Part shown: one piece after another, positions 7,825 through 15,960 of the stretch
Layout: the number at the start of each line of letters is the position of its first letter
Numbering within the stretch: position 1 is the first letter of the stretch
Assembly: GCF_023555415.1 (NCBI RefSeq)
Contig: NZ_JAKRYL010000014.1
Coordinates: 84,416-148,415, forward strand
Origin: Halalkalibacter alkaliphilus
Lineage (GTDB): Bacteria > Bacillota > Bacilli > Bacillales > Bacillaceae_D
Reading direction: 5' to 3'
Length of the DNA stretch: 64,000 nt
Notes under the pieces: model-generated
Told to the model about the DNA's origin: nothing
The model's input: the letters and a program-made list of their open reading frames with translations, nothing else
Database searches by the model: none
Program-made: the position numbers and the translations under genes

Positions 7825-8943
7825 ATGAAAACATTTATTGTAGTTGGAGCGGGAATTTTAGGTGCTGCGACCGCTTATCATCTTGTGAAGGCGGGAGCTA
7901 ATGTAACAATTGTTGATAGACATGATAAAGGCAAAGGAACAGATGCTGCTGCTGGAATTGTTTGTCCATGGTTATCTCAGCGTCGCAATCAAGCATGGTA
8001 CCAGTTAGCAAAAGGTGGGGCAAAATATTATCCGGAGCTAATTAAACAATTAGAAGAAGATGGTGAAACAGAAACAGGTTATGCAAAAGTTGGTGCAATC
8101 AGCCTTCATACAGATGAACATAAATTAGATAAGATGGAAGAAAGGGTTAGAAAACGTCGTGAAGATGCACCTGAAATTGGTGAGATTACACGGTTGACTC
8201 CTGCTGAAACGAAATCACTCTTTCCACCTCTATCAGGTGAATATGGATCTGTTCATGTGAGTGGTGCAGCTCGTGTAAACGGGAAAGCACTATGTGATGC
8301 ATTAATTCATGCTGCCAAAAAACGAGGTGCTACATATATAAAGGGTGATGCAAAGCTAACACGAAATGGAACTCAAGTGACAGGTGTTCAGGTTGAGGAA
8401 AAGATACATTTGGCTGATCAAGTTATTATTACAACGGGTGCTTGGGTAAAAGAATTATGTACGCCGTTAGGGATAGACTTCTTAATCAAACCCCAGAAAG
8501 CACAAATTGTTCATTTAGAATTACCTGAAACAAATACGGATTCGTGGCCCGTTGTCATGCCACCAACGAATCAGTACTTATTAGCTTTTGAAGGCAGTCG
8601 ACTCGTTGTGGGAGCTACGCATGAAGATGACGTCGGTTATGATACACGTGTGACGGTTGCCGGAATGCATGAAATTTTTGAAAAGGCACTGATGGTTGCA
8701 CCAGGGTTAGCAAATAGCACGGTGCTTGAAACAAAGGTAGGTTTTAGACCGGTAGCACCAGGGTTCCTGCCTGTTATTGGACCAATCCCAAATTTCCAAG
8801 GGATTTTGGTTGCGAACGGATTAGGAGCTTCTGGGTTAACAGTTGGTCCGTATGTTGGTGCCGAGCTTGCGAAGGCAGCACTTGGTAAAGAAACAAGCAT
8901 TGATTTTAAGTTGTATGATGTTGCTGGAGCAATCAAAATATAA
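7825..8943 (+). CDS. FAD-dependent amine/D-amino acid oxidase family protein
   Basis: 372 residues. The N-terminal Rossmann fold reads VVGAGILGAATAYHLVKAG followed by the acidic ribose-binding DR, and the C-terminus has GFRPVAPGFLPVIGPIPN and NGLGASGLTVGPYVG, typical of the DAO/glycine-oxidase superfamily (FAD-linked oxidation of an amine or amino acid in the cytosol). The exact substrate is not visible. AAAAGGTGTAG lies before the ATG. Monocistronic, with a clean terminator 23 nt downstream. Confidence 0.85.
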   Translation: MKTFIVVGAGILGAATAYHLVKAGANVTIVDRHDKGKGTDAAAGIVCPWLSQRRNQAWYQLAKGGAKYYPELIKQLEEDGETETGYAKVGAISLHTDEHKLDKMEERVRKRREDAPEIGEITRLTPAETKSLFPPLSGEYGSVHVSGAARVNGKALCDALIHAAKKRGATYIKGDAKLTRNGTQVTGVQVEEKIHLADQVIITTGAWVKELCTPLGIDFLIKPQKAQIVHLELPETNTDSWPVVMPPTNQYLLAFEGSRLVVGATHEDDVGYDTRVTVAGMHEIFEKALMVAPGLANSTVLETKVGFRPVAPGFLPVIGPIPNFQGILVANGLGASGLTVGPYVGAELAKAALGKETSIDFKLYDVAGAIKI

Positions 8944-8965
8944 AAAGGTTGTTTTATCGTATTAG

Positions 8966-8993
8966 AGAACCGAGACAAACTCGGTTCTTTTAT
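8966..8993 (+). terminator. Terminator
   Basis: AGAACCGAG-ACAAA-CTCGGTTCT followed by TTTTATT, directly after the flavoprotein gene. Confidence 0.88.
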
Positions 8994-9211
8994 TCGTATT
9001 GATTCAAGCGACTATGGTACTTACTAAAAAAATCACAAAAACATGTGCGTAAATAAACAAATAGGAACAGAGAATTATCTAGCGATCTCGCAAAAGTTGT
9101 AAAAGTGTTCTTTAGAAATGAAAAAGCAGTGGATTGACTATACAGATACTTGCAAAGGGGCTAAGATAGGCATTGTAATAAAAACAAGTAATTCGCAGGA
9201 GGTTTTTCAAA

Positions 9212-9511
9212 ATGAAAAAAAAGGTATTCCTTACAGCAGCTTCAGCGATCTTAACAGTAGGTATTCTAGCAGCTTGTGGTGATGCAGAGGTTGATGAACC
9301 TACATTAGGAGAAGAAACAGAATTTGAAACAGAAACAGATATGGATGGCTTTGATGATGCGCCAGCAGATGAAGGTGTAGAGGAGCTTCCAGAGGTTGAT
9401 GAAGAAACTGAGGAGTTTGATACAGAGTTTGAAACTGAAGACGGTGAAGCAGAAGATTTTGATACAGAAGTAGAAATGGAATTTGATGAATCTGATGAAA
9501 GTGATTTTTAA
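9212..9511 (+). CDS. Small, extremely acidic lipoprotein
   Basis: 99 residues. A lipoprotein signal ends in LAAC (Cys near residue 22), so the protein should be lipid-anchored outside the membrane. The rest is mostly Glu, Asp, Thr and Phe in loose repeats of the type EFETE and EFDTE. Such acidic surface proteins are common in alkaliphilic and halophilic bacilli; no enzymatic fold is expected. GCAGGAGG precedes the ATG. Confidence 0.8.
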   Translation: MKKKVFLTAASAILTVGILAACGDAEVDEPTLGEETEFETETDMDGFDDAPADEGVEELPEVDEETEEFDTEFETEDGEAEDFDTEVEMEFDESDESDF

Positions 9512-9554
9512 AAACTAGGTATTTAGTACCTTTGGTATAGATTGATTTATGCTG

Positions 9555-9607
9555 CCCCATCATTTTAAAGTCTTTTTATGACTAATTGATGGGGTTTTTA
9601 TTTTTTT
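9555..9607 (+). terminator. Terminator
   Basis: CCCCATCA and TGATGGGG, with an inner AAAGTC/GACT pairing, followed by a long T-run. Confidence 0.88.
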
Positions 9608-9698
9608 GTAGGACGATTATAGTATGACATCAGCATCTTGATGGCTTTTCATTGTCTCACTATAATTAGAATGGAAATAAGAGAGTAATGGAGGAACT

Positions 9699-10388
9699 AT
9701 GAACAAATTCGCATATATGTTAGTTGGAGCAATATTTACTGTTATCATTTCAATCGGTTATATAACATTTGCAGATACAACAGATTCTAGTCAATCTGAA
9801 CAAATCACTCAAGAAGCACTAACCGTGTACAAGAGTGCAGCAAATGAGACCGAAGAAGTAGAAGTGTTTGAAGAGATTCAACCGTCAATTGCTGAGGAAA
9901 GTCCTATTTTGTTATCAACAGGTCGTGAAGAAGTAACTATAACAAAGGTTGATACTGAAAAAACAGATGAAAACAGCCATGCAGAGGAGAACACTCAAGT
10001 AGCAAAAGGTATTGCGATAGCGAAGGGCAATAGTCAAGCAAAGAACAATAATCAAAGAGGTGCGTCCTTTTTAGAGCAACTCAAAAAGCTAGAAATAGAA
10101 CTAGAAGATGAACAATTTGAAATAGAGATTAAACAAGAACGTAAGAAGAATCGCGTGAAATCAGAAGTTGAAATTGAATGGAAAAATGAAAAAATAAAGT
10201 TGAAAAATAAGCGAGCTGATAATTTTATTGAGGAACTTTTTGCATTAACAGAAGTATATTCGGCCGAAGATTTACCTACTCTTGCTAACAAAATTCTTGC
10301 ACAATACGAAGTGGAATGGGATTCAGCCGAAGTGAAGATAAAAGCTGAAAAAGCAGACGGAAAAAAATATGAATATGAAAACAAATAA
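9699..10388 (+). CDS. Secreted or membrane-anchored protein with YusW-like C-terminal domain
   Basis: 229 residues. A hydrophobic N-terminal segment (about 5-25) acts as signal or anchor, followed by an acidic, disordered stretch (about 30-115). The C-terminal part (about 120-229) has alternating charged beta strands (FEIEIKQERKKNRVKSEVEI), a helix and a last strand VKIKAEKADGKKYEYE. This is the same pattern as the 23958-24359 protein and suggests a YusW-like domain. The role is unknown. ATGGAGGAAC precedes the ATG. Confidence 0.65.
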   Translation: MNKFAYMLVGAIFTVIISIGYITFADTTDSSQSEQITQEALTVYKSAANETEEVEVFEEIQPSIAEESPILLSTGREEVTITKVDTEKTDENSHAEENTQVAKGIAIAKGNSQAKNNNQRGASFLEQLKKLEIELEDEQFEIEIKQERKKNRVKSEVEIEWKNEKIKLKNKRADNFIEELFALTEVYSAEDLPTLANKILAQYEVEWDSAEVKIKAEKADGKKYEYENK

Positions 10389-10394
10389 AAGAGA

Positions 10395-10434
10395 CCGCTG
10401 AAAAAGGTACGGTTTTGACCTTTTTCAGTGGCCT
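10395..10434 (+). repeat. Dispersed terminator-type hairpin, copy 2
   Basis: CCGCTGAAAAAGGT pairs with ACCTTTTTCAGTGG around the same ACGGTTTTG loop as at 7691. It starts 7 nt after the stop codon of the 9699 gene and probably terminates it. Confidence 0.8.
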
Positions 10435-10439
10435 ACCTC

Positions 10440-10480
10440 TACATCCCGCAGGAGTCGAGTGACTTCCGCTCCATTTCACT
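10440..10480. repeat. Likely Bacillaceae intergenic repeat fragment
   Basis: The stretch beginning CCCGCAGGAGTCGAGTG and ending TTCCGCTCC contains a small inverted repeat (GGAGTC/GACTTCC). From memory it resembles an interspersed repeat seen in intergenic DNA of many Bacillaceae; only one copy lies in this window. Confidence 0.35.
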
Positions 10481-10562
10481 ACGAGAAAACACATTTCTTC
10501 ACAGCAACAATCTTTATGAAAACAGCCTTAAATAATAAGCTAAGCCGTCGCAATCTTTTGAA

Positions 10563-10593
10563 GCCTGTTATGAGTGGGTTTCTCATAACAGGC
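10563..10593. repeat. Perfect 12-bp hairpin without T-run
   Basis: GCCTGTTATGAG and CTCATAACAGGC pair perfectly around TGGGTTT. No T-run follows on either strand. The rest of 10434-10670 shows no gene. Confidence 0.6.
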
Positions 10594-10670
10594 GCGCGAC
10601 GAGTGTGCCATTGCAAATCTGTCTAAAGGTCCGTTCAATGACCTTTTCTTACTTTGTGCTTTTACATTAA

Positions 10671-11114
10671 TTAATCTCGGTTACGTACGATCATTACATC
10701 GCATTTTGCACGTCTTGCAATACTTTCAGAGACGCTCCCTATAAGGAATCTTTCTACAGCATTTACTCCAGTTGCTCCAGCAATGATTAGATCAACATGA
10801 TATTTCTCGGCTACTTCTTTTGGTATCCGGACTTTTGGTGAGCCATAGCCAAGGTCTGTTGTCACCTCTTCTATTCCAGCTTCTAGTGCAATAGTTTTAT
10901 ATCCTTCAAGGAGGTCAACACCGTAACCCTCTGCATGCTCTGCATAGGTACGGTCATAGTGTTCAATCGTGCCTGTTGTGCGATTATCTATTACATAAGA
11001 AATTACAAGTTTTGCTCCATCTTTTTTCGATAAATCAATGGCTTTCTCTAAAGCTAGTTTTGCTTCCTTCGATCCATCCACAGCAACAAGAATTGTCTTA
11101 TAGTTTCCCGCCAT
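10671..11114 (-). CDS. Universal stress protein UspA family
   Basis: 147 residues forming one complete Usp domain: ILVAVDGSKEAKLALEKAI at the N-terminus and the ATP-binding loop GATGVNAVERFLIGSVSESI, then CDVMIVRNRD at the end. These cytosolic dimers bind ATP and respond to stress or starvation. AAGGAG lies 11 nt before the ATG at 11114; a GTG directly before it (11117) is 8 nt away, so either may be used. Confidence 0.92.
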   Translation of the reverse strand: MAGNYKTILVAVDGSKEAKLALEKAIDLSKKDGAKLVISYVIDNRTTGTIEHYDRTYAEHAEGYGVDLLEGYKTIALEAGIEEVTTDLGYGSPKVRIPKEVAEKYHVDLIIAGATGVNAVERFLIGSVSESIARRAKCDVMIVRNRD

Positions 11115-11362
11115 CACGAATCACGCTCCTTATATGATGCTAATAATGTTTTCTTCTTAGTTAAAGCATAATAGAAATTCATATTTTCTAAAGTGATGTT
11201 CATCACATTTACAGAATATTTCAGGAGAATGTTGGTGATTTCTTCCACCCAATTTTTTTTATATAATTGGGGGAATATTGGGTGTGCAAAATTTCTGCTT
11301 TAAATTTTGTACTCACAGTTGGTAGGAATTCAAAACTTAAAAGAATGAGAGGGGATGCAACA

Positions 11363-11878
11363 ATGTTTGATCCGACTATATTTGAAAATTTAAAAGTTGG
11401 GATAGAAAATTACGTGTATGATCTTGATACGATTGATCGCGTTGTACAGGTAATAAATCGTAAAGACCAATTAGACATGTCCATTATGTCTAGAACATTC
11501 GCTCTTGAGTTTCATTTAGCTAATCAGCAGAAGACAACTGCTGAAATTGAGCTGCAAGCTTCTTTAAAAGATTTAGCTGATGAGATTTTGGAAATTCCTG
11601 GTGAAAGCCCGGGGTGTCATTTGATTATTCACTTTACTATAGAAATTGAAGATATTAAAACTCAATGTGACCAAATTCAAGATATCCTTCTATCAATTTG
11701 GGATCCAGTTTTATCACCAGAACAAACGGTTAGCTTTGTTTACGGAAAAGATGAGAAGAAGTACCTGAATTCTACTAAGCTGATGTTCGACCATAAGATT
11801 AATGAGGAACATATGGCGGATGTTCCTGAATTTGTAGATCATGTGGTAGAGACCCTACGTAAGCTAAATAACGTATAA
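11363..11878 (+). CDS. Conserved hypothetical cytosolic protein
   Basis: 171 residues, no signal peptide or membrane segment, acidic, mixed alpha/beta by eye. It begins MFDPTIFENLKVGIENYVYD and contains LKDLADEILEIPGESPGC and VETLRKLNNV. I do not recognise a named family. The ATG at 11363 follows GAGAGGGG; a frame extending to 11267 lacks an RBS. The next gene starts 93 nt downstream without a clear terminator, so co-transcription is possible. Confidence 0.65.
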   Translation: MFDPTIFENLKVGIENYVYDLDTIDRVVQVINRKDQLDMSIMSRTFALEFHLANQQKTTAEIELQASLKDLADEILEIPGESPGCHLIIHFTIEIEDIKTQCDQIQDILLSIWDPVLSPEQTVSFVYGKDEKKYLNSTKLMFDHKINEEHMADVPEFVDHVVETLRKLNNV

Positions 11879-11970
11879 TAAATCAGTTTCCTTTATGAAA
11901 GCTCCCCCTACACTTCATCTGTATGAGAATAACTCATGTAGAGAAAGCTAGGAAGCAGGAGGAAATATGA

Positions 11971-12822
11971 ATGGAATTTCATTATATAAATACGAACCGA
12001 GTAACCTTACATACAGCTGTAGCAGGACCAAGTGATGGTCCTCTTGTGATTCTTTTACATGGGTTTCCTGAGTTTTGGTATGGTTGGAAAAAACAAATAA
12101 CCCCTTTAGTAAAAGCTGGGTACCGTATCGTCATTCCAGACCAACGAGGCTATAATTTAAGTGATAAACCACATGAGATTAGTCAATATACACTTGATTT
12201 ACTGCGTGATGATATTATTGGACTCATTAAGCATTTTAAAAGGGAAAAAGCCAGTATAGTTGGACATGATTGGGGAGGGGCAGTAGCTTGGCATATAGCT
12301 TCAACTAGGCCTAGTTATGTTGATACTCTTATCCCAATTAACATGCCTCACCCCGCTGTTTTTGGGAAAATGATCTTTCGATGTCCTACGCAGTTAGTGA
12401 GAAGTTTATATATATTGTTTTTTCAACTTCCTTTGATTCCTGAAGAAGCGTTATGTGTAAATGAATATAAATTGATGAAAAATATTCTTCTCTGTTCGTG
12501 CCAGGCTAATACATTTAAAAAAGAGGAAATTCGAAAGTATCAAGCTTCTTGGTCCCAAACAGGTGCACTTAGGGCAATGCTGCATTGGTACAGAGCAATT
12601 AGACTTGGGAGTTTGAATATGGTTCCTAACTCAAAAGTAGTAATACCGGTGAGGATGATTTGGGGGAAATATGACCCTTTTCTTTCATTAAATTTAGCTA
12701 AGGAAAGCATGAAGATGTGTACGGATGGACGACTGACTTTAATAGATGATGCAACTCACTGGGTCCAACATGAACAGCATGAGCTTGTAAATTTATTTCT
12801 TCTTAAATATTTGAAAAGCTAA
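11971..12822 (+). CDS. Alpha/beta hydrolase, epoxide hydrolase type
   Basis: 283 residues. The oxyanion motif HGFPEFWYGW (30-39), the nucleophile elbow GHDWGG with Asp100, an acid in WGKYDPFL and the base His in DATHWVQHE make a complete epoxide hydrolase/haloalkane dehalogenase triad. DQRGYNLSDKP is the usual epoxide-hydrolase loop. It probably hydrolyses epoxides or related electrophiles in the cytosol. The start at 11971 sits 8 nt after AGGAGG; an out-of-frame ATG 4 nt earlier is ignored. Confidence 0.88.
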   Translation: MEFHYINTNRVTLHTAVAGPSDGPLVILLHGFPEFWYGWKKQITPLVKAGYRIVIPDQRGYNLSDKPHEISQYTLDLLRDDIIGLIKHFKREKASIVGHDWGGAVAWHIASTRPSYVDTLIPINMPHPAVFGKMIFRCPTQLVRSLYILFFQLPLIPEEALCVNEYKLMKNILLCSCQANTFKKEEIRKYQASWSQTGALRAMLHWYRAIRLGSLNMVPNSKVVIPVRMIWGKYDPFLSLNLAKESMKMCTDGRLTLIDDATHWVQHEQHELVNLFLLKYLKS

Positions 12823-12850
12823 AAAAGGGTTGTAAGTATCCCTTTTTTTG
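12821..12850 (+). terminator. Terminator of the hydrolase gene
   Basis: AAAAAAGGG and CCCTTTTTTT around a 10-nt loop, starting at the stop codon. It separates the hydrolase from the small RNA candidate that follows. Confidence 0.85.
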
Positions 12851-12860
12851 AAATTAACTA

Positions 12861-12889
12861 TTGAAAGCGTTGTCATTTTTGTGTAATAT
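12861..12889 (+). promoter_or_regulatory. Sigma-A promoter with overlapping CcpA cre site
   Basis: TTGAAA (12861-12866), a 17-nt spacer and TAATAT (12884-12889) form a good promoter. TGAAAGCGTTGTCA (12862-12875) fits the cre consensus TGNAANCGNTNNCA at every defined position and covers the -35 box, a layout expected for CcpA repression. No protein-coding gene follows before the terminator at 13085. Confidence 0.65.
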
Positions 12890-12895
12890 ACTTAT

Positions 12896-13117
12896 AGAAG
12901 CTGCATTGTACGCAAATAATGGTTTCAACCTGTATACTTAATTAGGGAGTTTTAATCGAAATAGGAATGTCAAGCCTTCAATGTGTAGAGGACGACTGAA
13001 CTATTTCTGCAAACACCCACTTCGAGAAGTGGTGGTTTGAAACTCAGTTAGTAGCGGCAATTGCGGCCCACCCATACTCACACAAAAAGCCAGTTCCAAA
13101 TGAGGAACTGGTTTTTT
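12896..13117 (+). ncRNA. Candidate small RNA, catabolite-controlled
   Basis: About 220 nt between a promoter and a strong terminator, behind the terminated hydrolase gene, with no ORF that has both an RBS and a reasonable length. Inside, ACTGA...TCAGT encloses CAAAC...GTTTG and then CCACTTC-GA-GAAGTGG (about 12994-13048), a nested stem of the kind seen in structured RNAs. C-rich single-stranded patches (CACCCAC, GGCCCACCCA) flank it. It matches no riboswitch I can recognise; 6S RNA was considered but its closing stem was not found. Exact ends are guesses. Confidence 0.5.
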
Positions 13118-13118
13118 C
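13085..13118 (+). terminator. Terminator of the small RNA candidate
   Basis: CCAGTTCC-AAATGA-GGAACTGG followed by six T. There is no coding gene directly upstream, so it must end a non-coding transcript. Confidence 0.9.
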
Positions 13119-13209
13119 GTTTAATCATAGTTACAATGAACTGTAATATTTTGTTTACTAATAGGTGTTAGCGCTAATGATAATTCAGAAAACATAAAGG
13201 AGAGAGTAC

Positions 13210-14001
13210 ATGTCAAAACATAAAATTTTGTTTCTAGATATTGATGGGACAATCTTAAAACCAGATGATTCAATTGAACAATCGACAAAAGAAGCAGTGA
13301 GTCAGGTACAGGAAAAAGGGTTAGAAGTATTTCTTGCGACCGGACGACCATTACATGAGATTAAAGAAATTGGTGAAGAATTAAACATTGACTCTTTTAT
13401 TGGCTATAATGGTGCTTATGCTGTACATAAGGGTTCTGACATTTTGTTAGAGAAAATGGATTCGAACACAATTCAATTTTTTTTAGAGCTAGCAAAAGAA
13501 AAAGGACACGAGGCAATTATGTATACGAATGAGAAAAATGTTCTTACTTCCTGCGATTCTCCCGTTTTAGATGAATTTATTCGTCATTTTCATTTGAGAC
13601 ATAATGTTCTCTATTCTCAGGAATTTTTGAATAATATTTTAGGGGTAACGCTAATTAATTTAGGTGAAAACGAGTCTTCTTTGTATGAAAAAGTGGGTAA
13701 TGTCCATTTAGCTCCTGTAAATGTGGGAGAATTCAAAGAGCACGCTTATGATGTCATTCGTGATCAAGTGAATAAAGGTTTTGCTGTAAAGAAGGTGCTG
13801 GAAGTTCTTGCTATTAAAAAAGACGAAGCGATTGCCTTTGGTGATGGATTGAACGACAAAGAAATGCTCGCATCTGTTGGAGACGGGTTTGCGATGGGAA
13901 ACGCCCATCAAGAGTTATTTTCGTATGCTAAACATAAAACAACGGAAGTGACCAATTCAGGTGTCTTTAATGGATTGAAAAAATTAGGATTGATTAAATA
14001 A
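13210..14001 (+). CDS. Cof-type HAD phosphatase
   Basis: 263 residues, a complete IIB HAD phosphatase. Motif I is FLDIDGTIL with the nucleophile Asp, motif II FLATGRP, the conserved Lys lies in KGFAVKKVLEVL and motif IV is GDGLNDKEML followed by FAMGNA. It removes phosphate from small metabolites in the cytosol; the substrate is not predictable. AAAGGAGAGAG precedes the ATG. Monocistronic. Confidence 0.93.
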   Translation: MSKHKILFLDIDGTILKPDDSIEQSTKEAVSQVQEKGLEVFLATGRPLHEIKEIGEELNIDSFIGYNGAYAVHKGSDILLEKMDSNTIQFFLELAKEKGHEAIMYTNEKNVLTSCDSPVLDEFIRHFHLRHNVLYSQEFLNNILGVTLINLGENESSLYEKVGNVHLAPVNVGEFKEHAYDVIRDQVNKGFAVKKVLEVLAIKKDEAIAFGDGLNDKEMLASVGDGFAMGNAHQELFSYAKHKTTEVTNSGVFNGLKKLGLIK

Positions 14002-14009
14002 ATAATGTT

Positions 14010-14047
14010 AATGCATTTGTTTTTAATGAGACAGATGCATTTTTTTG
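14010..14047 (+). terminator. Terminator
   Basis: AATGCAT and ATGCATT, with an inner TGT/ACA pair, followed by TTTTTTT. Confidence 0.85.
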
Positions 14048-14080
14048 TACAGTTTTATACAAAGTAAGGTAAATAAGCTA

Positions 14081-14135
14081 TTGACATGAAACCAATTAGT
14101 TTCGTAATATTGATATGAAACCAATTGGTTTCATA
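14081..14135 (+). promoter_or_regulatory. Promoter with two ArsR-type operators
   Basis: TTGACA (14081-14086), 18 nt, TAATAT (14105-14110). The spacer holds GAAACCAATTAGTTTC (14088-14103) and just downstream lies GAAACCAATTGGTTTC (14117-14132), the centre of a 22-bp perfect palindrome. The two palindromes are 29 bp apart, start to start. They very probably bind the ArsR protein encoded by the second gene, giving autorepression. Confidence 0.8.
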
Positions 14136-14157
14136 TTTGATATTTGGAGGAATGAAA

Positions 14158-14586
14158 ATGAAATTGACCACACCGGAAATTCGTAAAAATACAGTTTTTC
14201 AAGCAAAGATAGACAAAGTCTGGCAGGCAGTTGCTACTTCAGAAGGAATTGAATCATGGTTTATGCCGAATGATTTTAAACAAGAACTAGGCTTTGAATT
14301 TACCATTCAGTCCCCTTTTGGACCGACCGCTTGTAAAGTAACCGAAATAGACCCACCAAACCGCTTAGTCTTTACATGGGGAGAAGATGGCTGGGTTATT
14401 ACGTTTGAGTTAACAGATTTAGGAGATAAGACTGAATTTACCCTTATTCATTCAGGATGGGGAGAACCTCAGGAAATCGTTCCAGGTCCAGGTCCGGATC
14501 TATCGAATTCCGAAATCAGAAATCGAATGAATAATGGTTGGGATTCAATTGTTTACGATGATCTAAGAAAAGTAGTTGAGGTATAA
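14158..14586 (+). CDS. SRPBCC (AHSA1/START-like) domain protein
   Basis: 142 residues, a single AHSA1-type SRPBCC fold: TPEIRKNTVFQAKIDKVWQA, SEGIESWFMPNDF, then VTEIDPPNRLVFTW and a final helix with MNNGWDSIVYDDLRK. The fold makes a hydrophobic pocket for a small ligand; the ligand is unknown. The ATG at 14158 has GGAGG 7 nt upstream. It is the first gene of an operon with an ArsR regulator whose start overlaps its stop by one base, a pairing common in bacilli. Confidence 0.88.
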   Translation: MKLTTPEIRKNTVFQAKIDKVWQAVATSEGIESWFMPNDFKQELGFEFTIQSPFGPTACKVTEIDPPNRLVFTWGEDGWVITFELTDLGDKTEFTLIHSGWGEPQEIVPGPGPDLSNSEIRNRMNNGWDSIVYDDLRKVVEV

Positions 14587-14945
14587 TGTCTGCTGCTTCA
14601 AAGTACGATGTGTTTCAAGCTATTGCTGATCCTACGCGACGTAAAATGTTACGATTACTAGCAGATAATGAAATGCCTGTAACCGTAATTAGCAACCATT
14701 TTCCAATGAGTAGAACGGCTGTATCCAAACACTTACGAATTCTCTCGGAATCAAACCTTGTAAGTGTCGAGAAGGTAGGGAGAGAAAAGAGATATAAATT
14801 ACAAGCTGAAGCTCTACTTGAATTAAAACAATGGCTTTCGTTTTATGAACAATTTTGGGATAATAAATTGGCCAAGCTTAAATATATTGTTGAACATGAT
14901 GAATCTGAAACGGTTCAAATTCAGGATGTAAATAAAAAGAGTTAG
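14586..14945 (+). CDS. ArsR-family transcriptional regulator
   Basis: 119 residues. It opens with FQAIADPTRRKMLRLLADNE, then the winged helix with recognition helix MSRTAVSKHLRILSESNLV and wing EKVGREKRYKLQ. No Cys metal site is present, so it is the metal-free SdpR-like type that often accompanies SRPBCC proteins. It should bind the paired palindromes in front of the operon. The ATG overlaps the stop of the SRPBCC gene (TAATG). Confidence 0.92.
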   Translation: MSAASKYDVFQAIADPTRRKMLRLLADNEMPVTVISNHFPMSRTAVSKHLRILSESNLVSVEKVGREKRYKLQAEALLELKQWLSFYEQFWDNKLAKLKYIVEHDESETVQIQDVNKKS

Positions 14946-14954
14946 ACCCTAGGT

Positions 14955-15002
14955 GGCTGCTGATACCGGAGATTATCCTCCAACTCAGCAGTCTCATTTT
15001 TT
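14955..15002 (+). terminator. Terminator of the SRPBCC-ArsR operon
   Basis: GGCTGCTGA and TCAGCAGTC with a long loop that has its own GGAGATTATCCTCC hairpin, then a T-rich tail. Confidence 0.8.
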
Positions 15003-15129
15003 ATGTAAGCAACGACTATTTATCGAAATATTTAAAAATTGACTGGTAACATGTATAATAGCAAAAAAAGGATTCTAGAGTTTAGAAATGAAAAACAAGT
15101 TTGATTTAAAAATGCAGGGAGAGTTATAT

Positions 15130-15894
15130 ATGAAGAATACAGTGAAGGTTAAAGGTGTGACAATCGGAGAAGGCATGCCAAAAATTTGTGTACCAATGGT
15201 AGGAAACACTTTATCGAATTTACTTGAAGAAGCAACTTATTTAAACACCTTAGATGCGGATCTTGTTGAGTGGAGAGTTGATTTCTTTGAAGACGTTTTA
15301 GAACTTGATAAAGTAAAAGAAGCCCTTAACAAGATACACGCTCTCTTACATAACAAACCTCTTATTTTCACATTCCGAAGTGCTAAAGAAGGTGGAGAAA
15401 GGGAAATTAGTTCAGAATATTATGTTTCGCTAAACATAGAAGCGGTAAAAACTGGATTAGTTGATCTGATTGATGTTGAGTTATTTAGTAATGAAAATGA
15501 TGTGAAAACTCTTGTTGAAAAAGCACATCAATATGGAGTATATGTGATCATATCCAATCATGATTTTCATCAAACACCGCCTAAAGAAGAAATCGTATCT
15601 CGCTTGCGAAAAGCTCAAGATCTAAGTGGAGACATACCTAAAATCGCTGTTATGCCTAGGAATACAGCAGACGTACTAACGTTACTTGATGCAACAAATA
15701 CGATGAAAGAGCAATATGCAACGCGACCAATTATTACGATGTCAATGGCAGGGGAGGGAGTTATTAGTCGTTTAGCTGGGGAGGTATTTGGTTCAGCTCT
15801 TACATTTGGGGCTGCTAAAAAAGCCTCAGCACCTGGACAAGTTGCCGTGGATGAATTGCGTCAAGTTTTGAACCTTTTACATAAGAGTCTCTAA
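15130..15894 (+). CDS. aroD: Type I 3-dehydroquinate dehydratase
   Basis: 254 residues. It converts 3-dehydroquinate to 3-dehydroshikimate in the shikimate pathway through a Schiff base. The catalytic Lys is K171 in DIPKIAVMP and the general base His is H144 in SNHDFHQTP, agreeing with the canonical positions 170 and 143. Substrate-binding EWRVDFFE and FTFRSAKEGGE, and the C-terminal SAPGQ, are intact. The ATG at 15130 follows AGGGAG; the frame extends to 15088 without an RBS. It stands alone, outside any aro operon; a role in quinate use is possible. Confidence 0.95.
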   Translation: MKNTVKVKGVTIGEGMPKICVPMVGNTLSNLLEEATYLNTLDADLVEWRVDFFEDVLELDKVKEALNKIHALLHNKPLIFTFRSAKEGGEREISSEYYVSLNIEAVKTGLVDLIDVELFSNENDVKTLVEKAHQYGVYVIISNHDFHQTPPKEEIVSRLRKAQDLSGDIPKIAVMPRNTADVLTLLDATNTMKEQYATRPIITMSMAGEGVISRLAGEVFGSALTFGAAKKASAPGQVAVDELRQVLNLLHKSL

Positions 15895-15904
15895 GTCATT
15901 TAAC

Positions 15905-15960
15905 ACAGCCAAGAATCCAAGCAAATAGACGGTTTAAGATTCTTGGCTGTAACCTTTTTA
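15905..15960 (+). terminator. Terminator of aroD
   Basis: AGCCAAGAATC and GATTCTTGGCT form an 11-bp perfect stem with a 20-nt loop and a T-run tail that reaches the stop codon of the convergent small gene. Confidence 0.82.

Noticed and set aside
8637..8978. Long antisense frames inside genes such as the flavoprotein, MATE, DctM and MFS genes
   Set aside because: They lie opposite clear genes, have no RBS and show hydrophobic or Ser-rich shadow composition.
12896..13117. 6S RNA or SR1 as identity of the small RNA candidate
   Set aside because: The 3-prime half with its hairpin and GTAGCGGC looked a little like 6S RNA, but no 5-prime partner for the closing stem was found. SR1 should encode the SR1P peptide, and no such frame is present.
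15040..15062. TTGACT and TATAAT before aroD as a promoter
   Set aside because: The spacing is only 9 nt, far too short. TATAAT may work with a weaker -35 upstream, which I could not settle.
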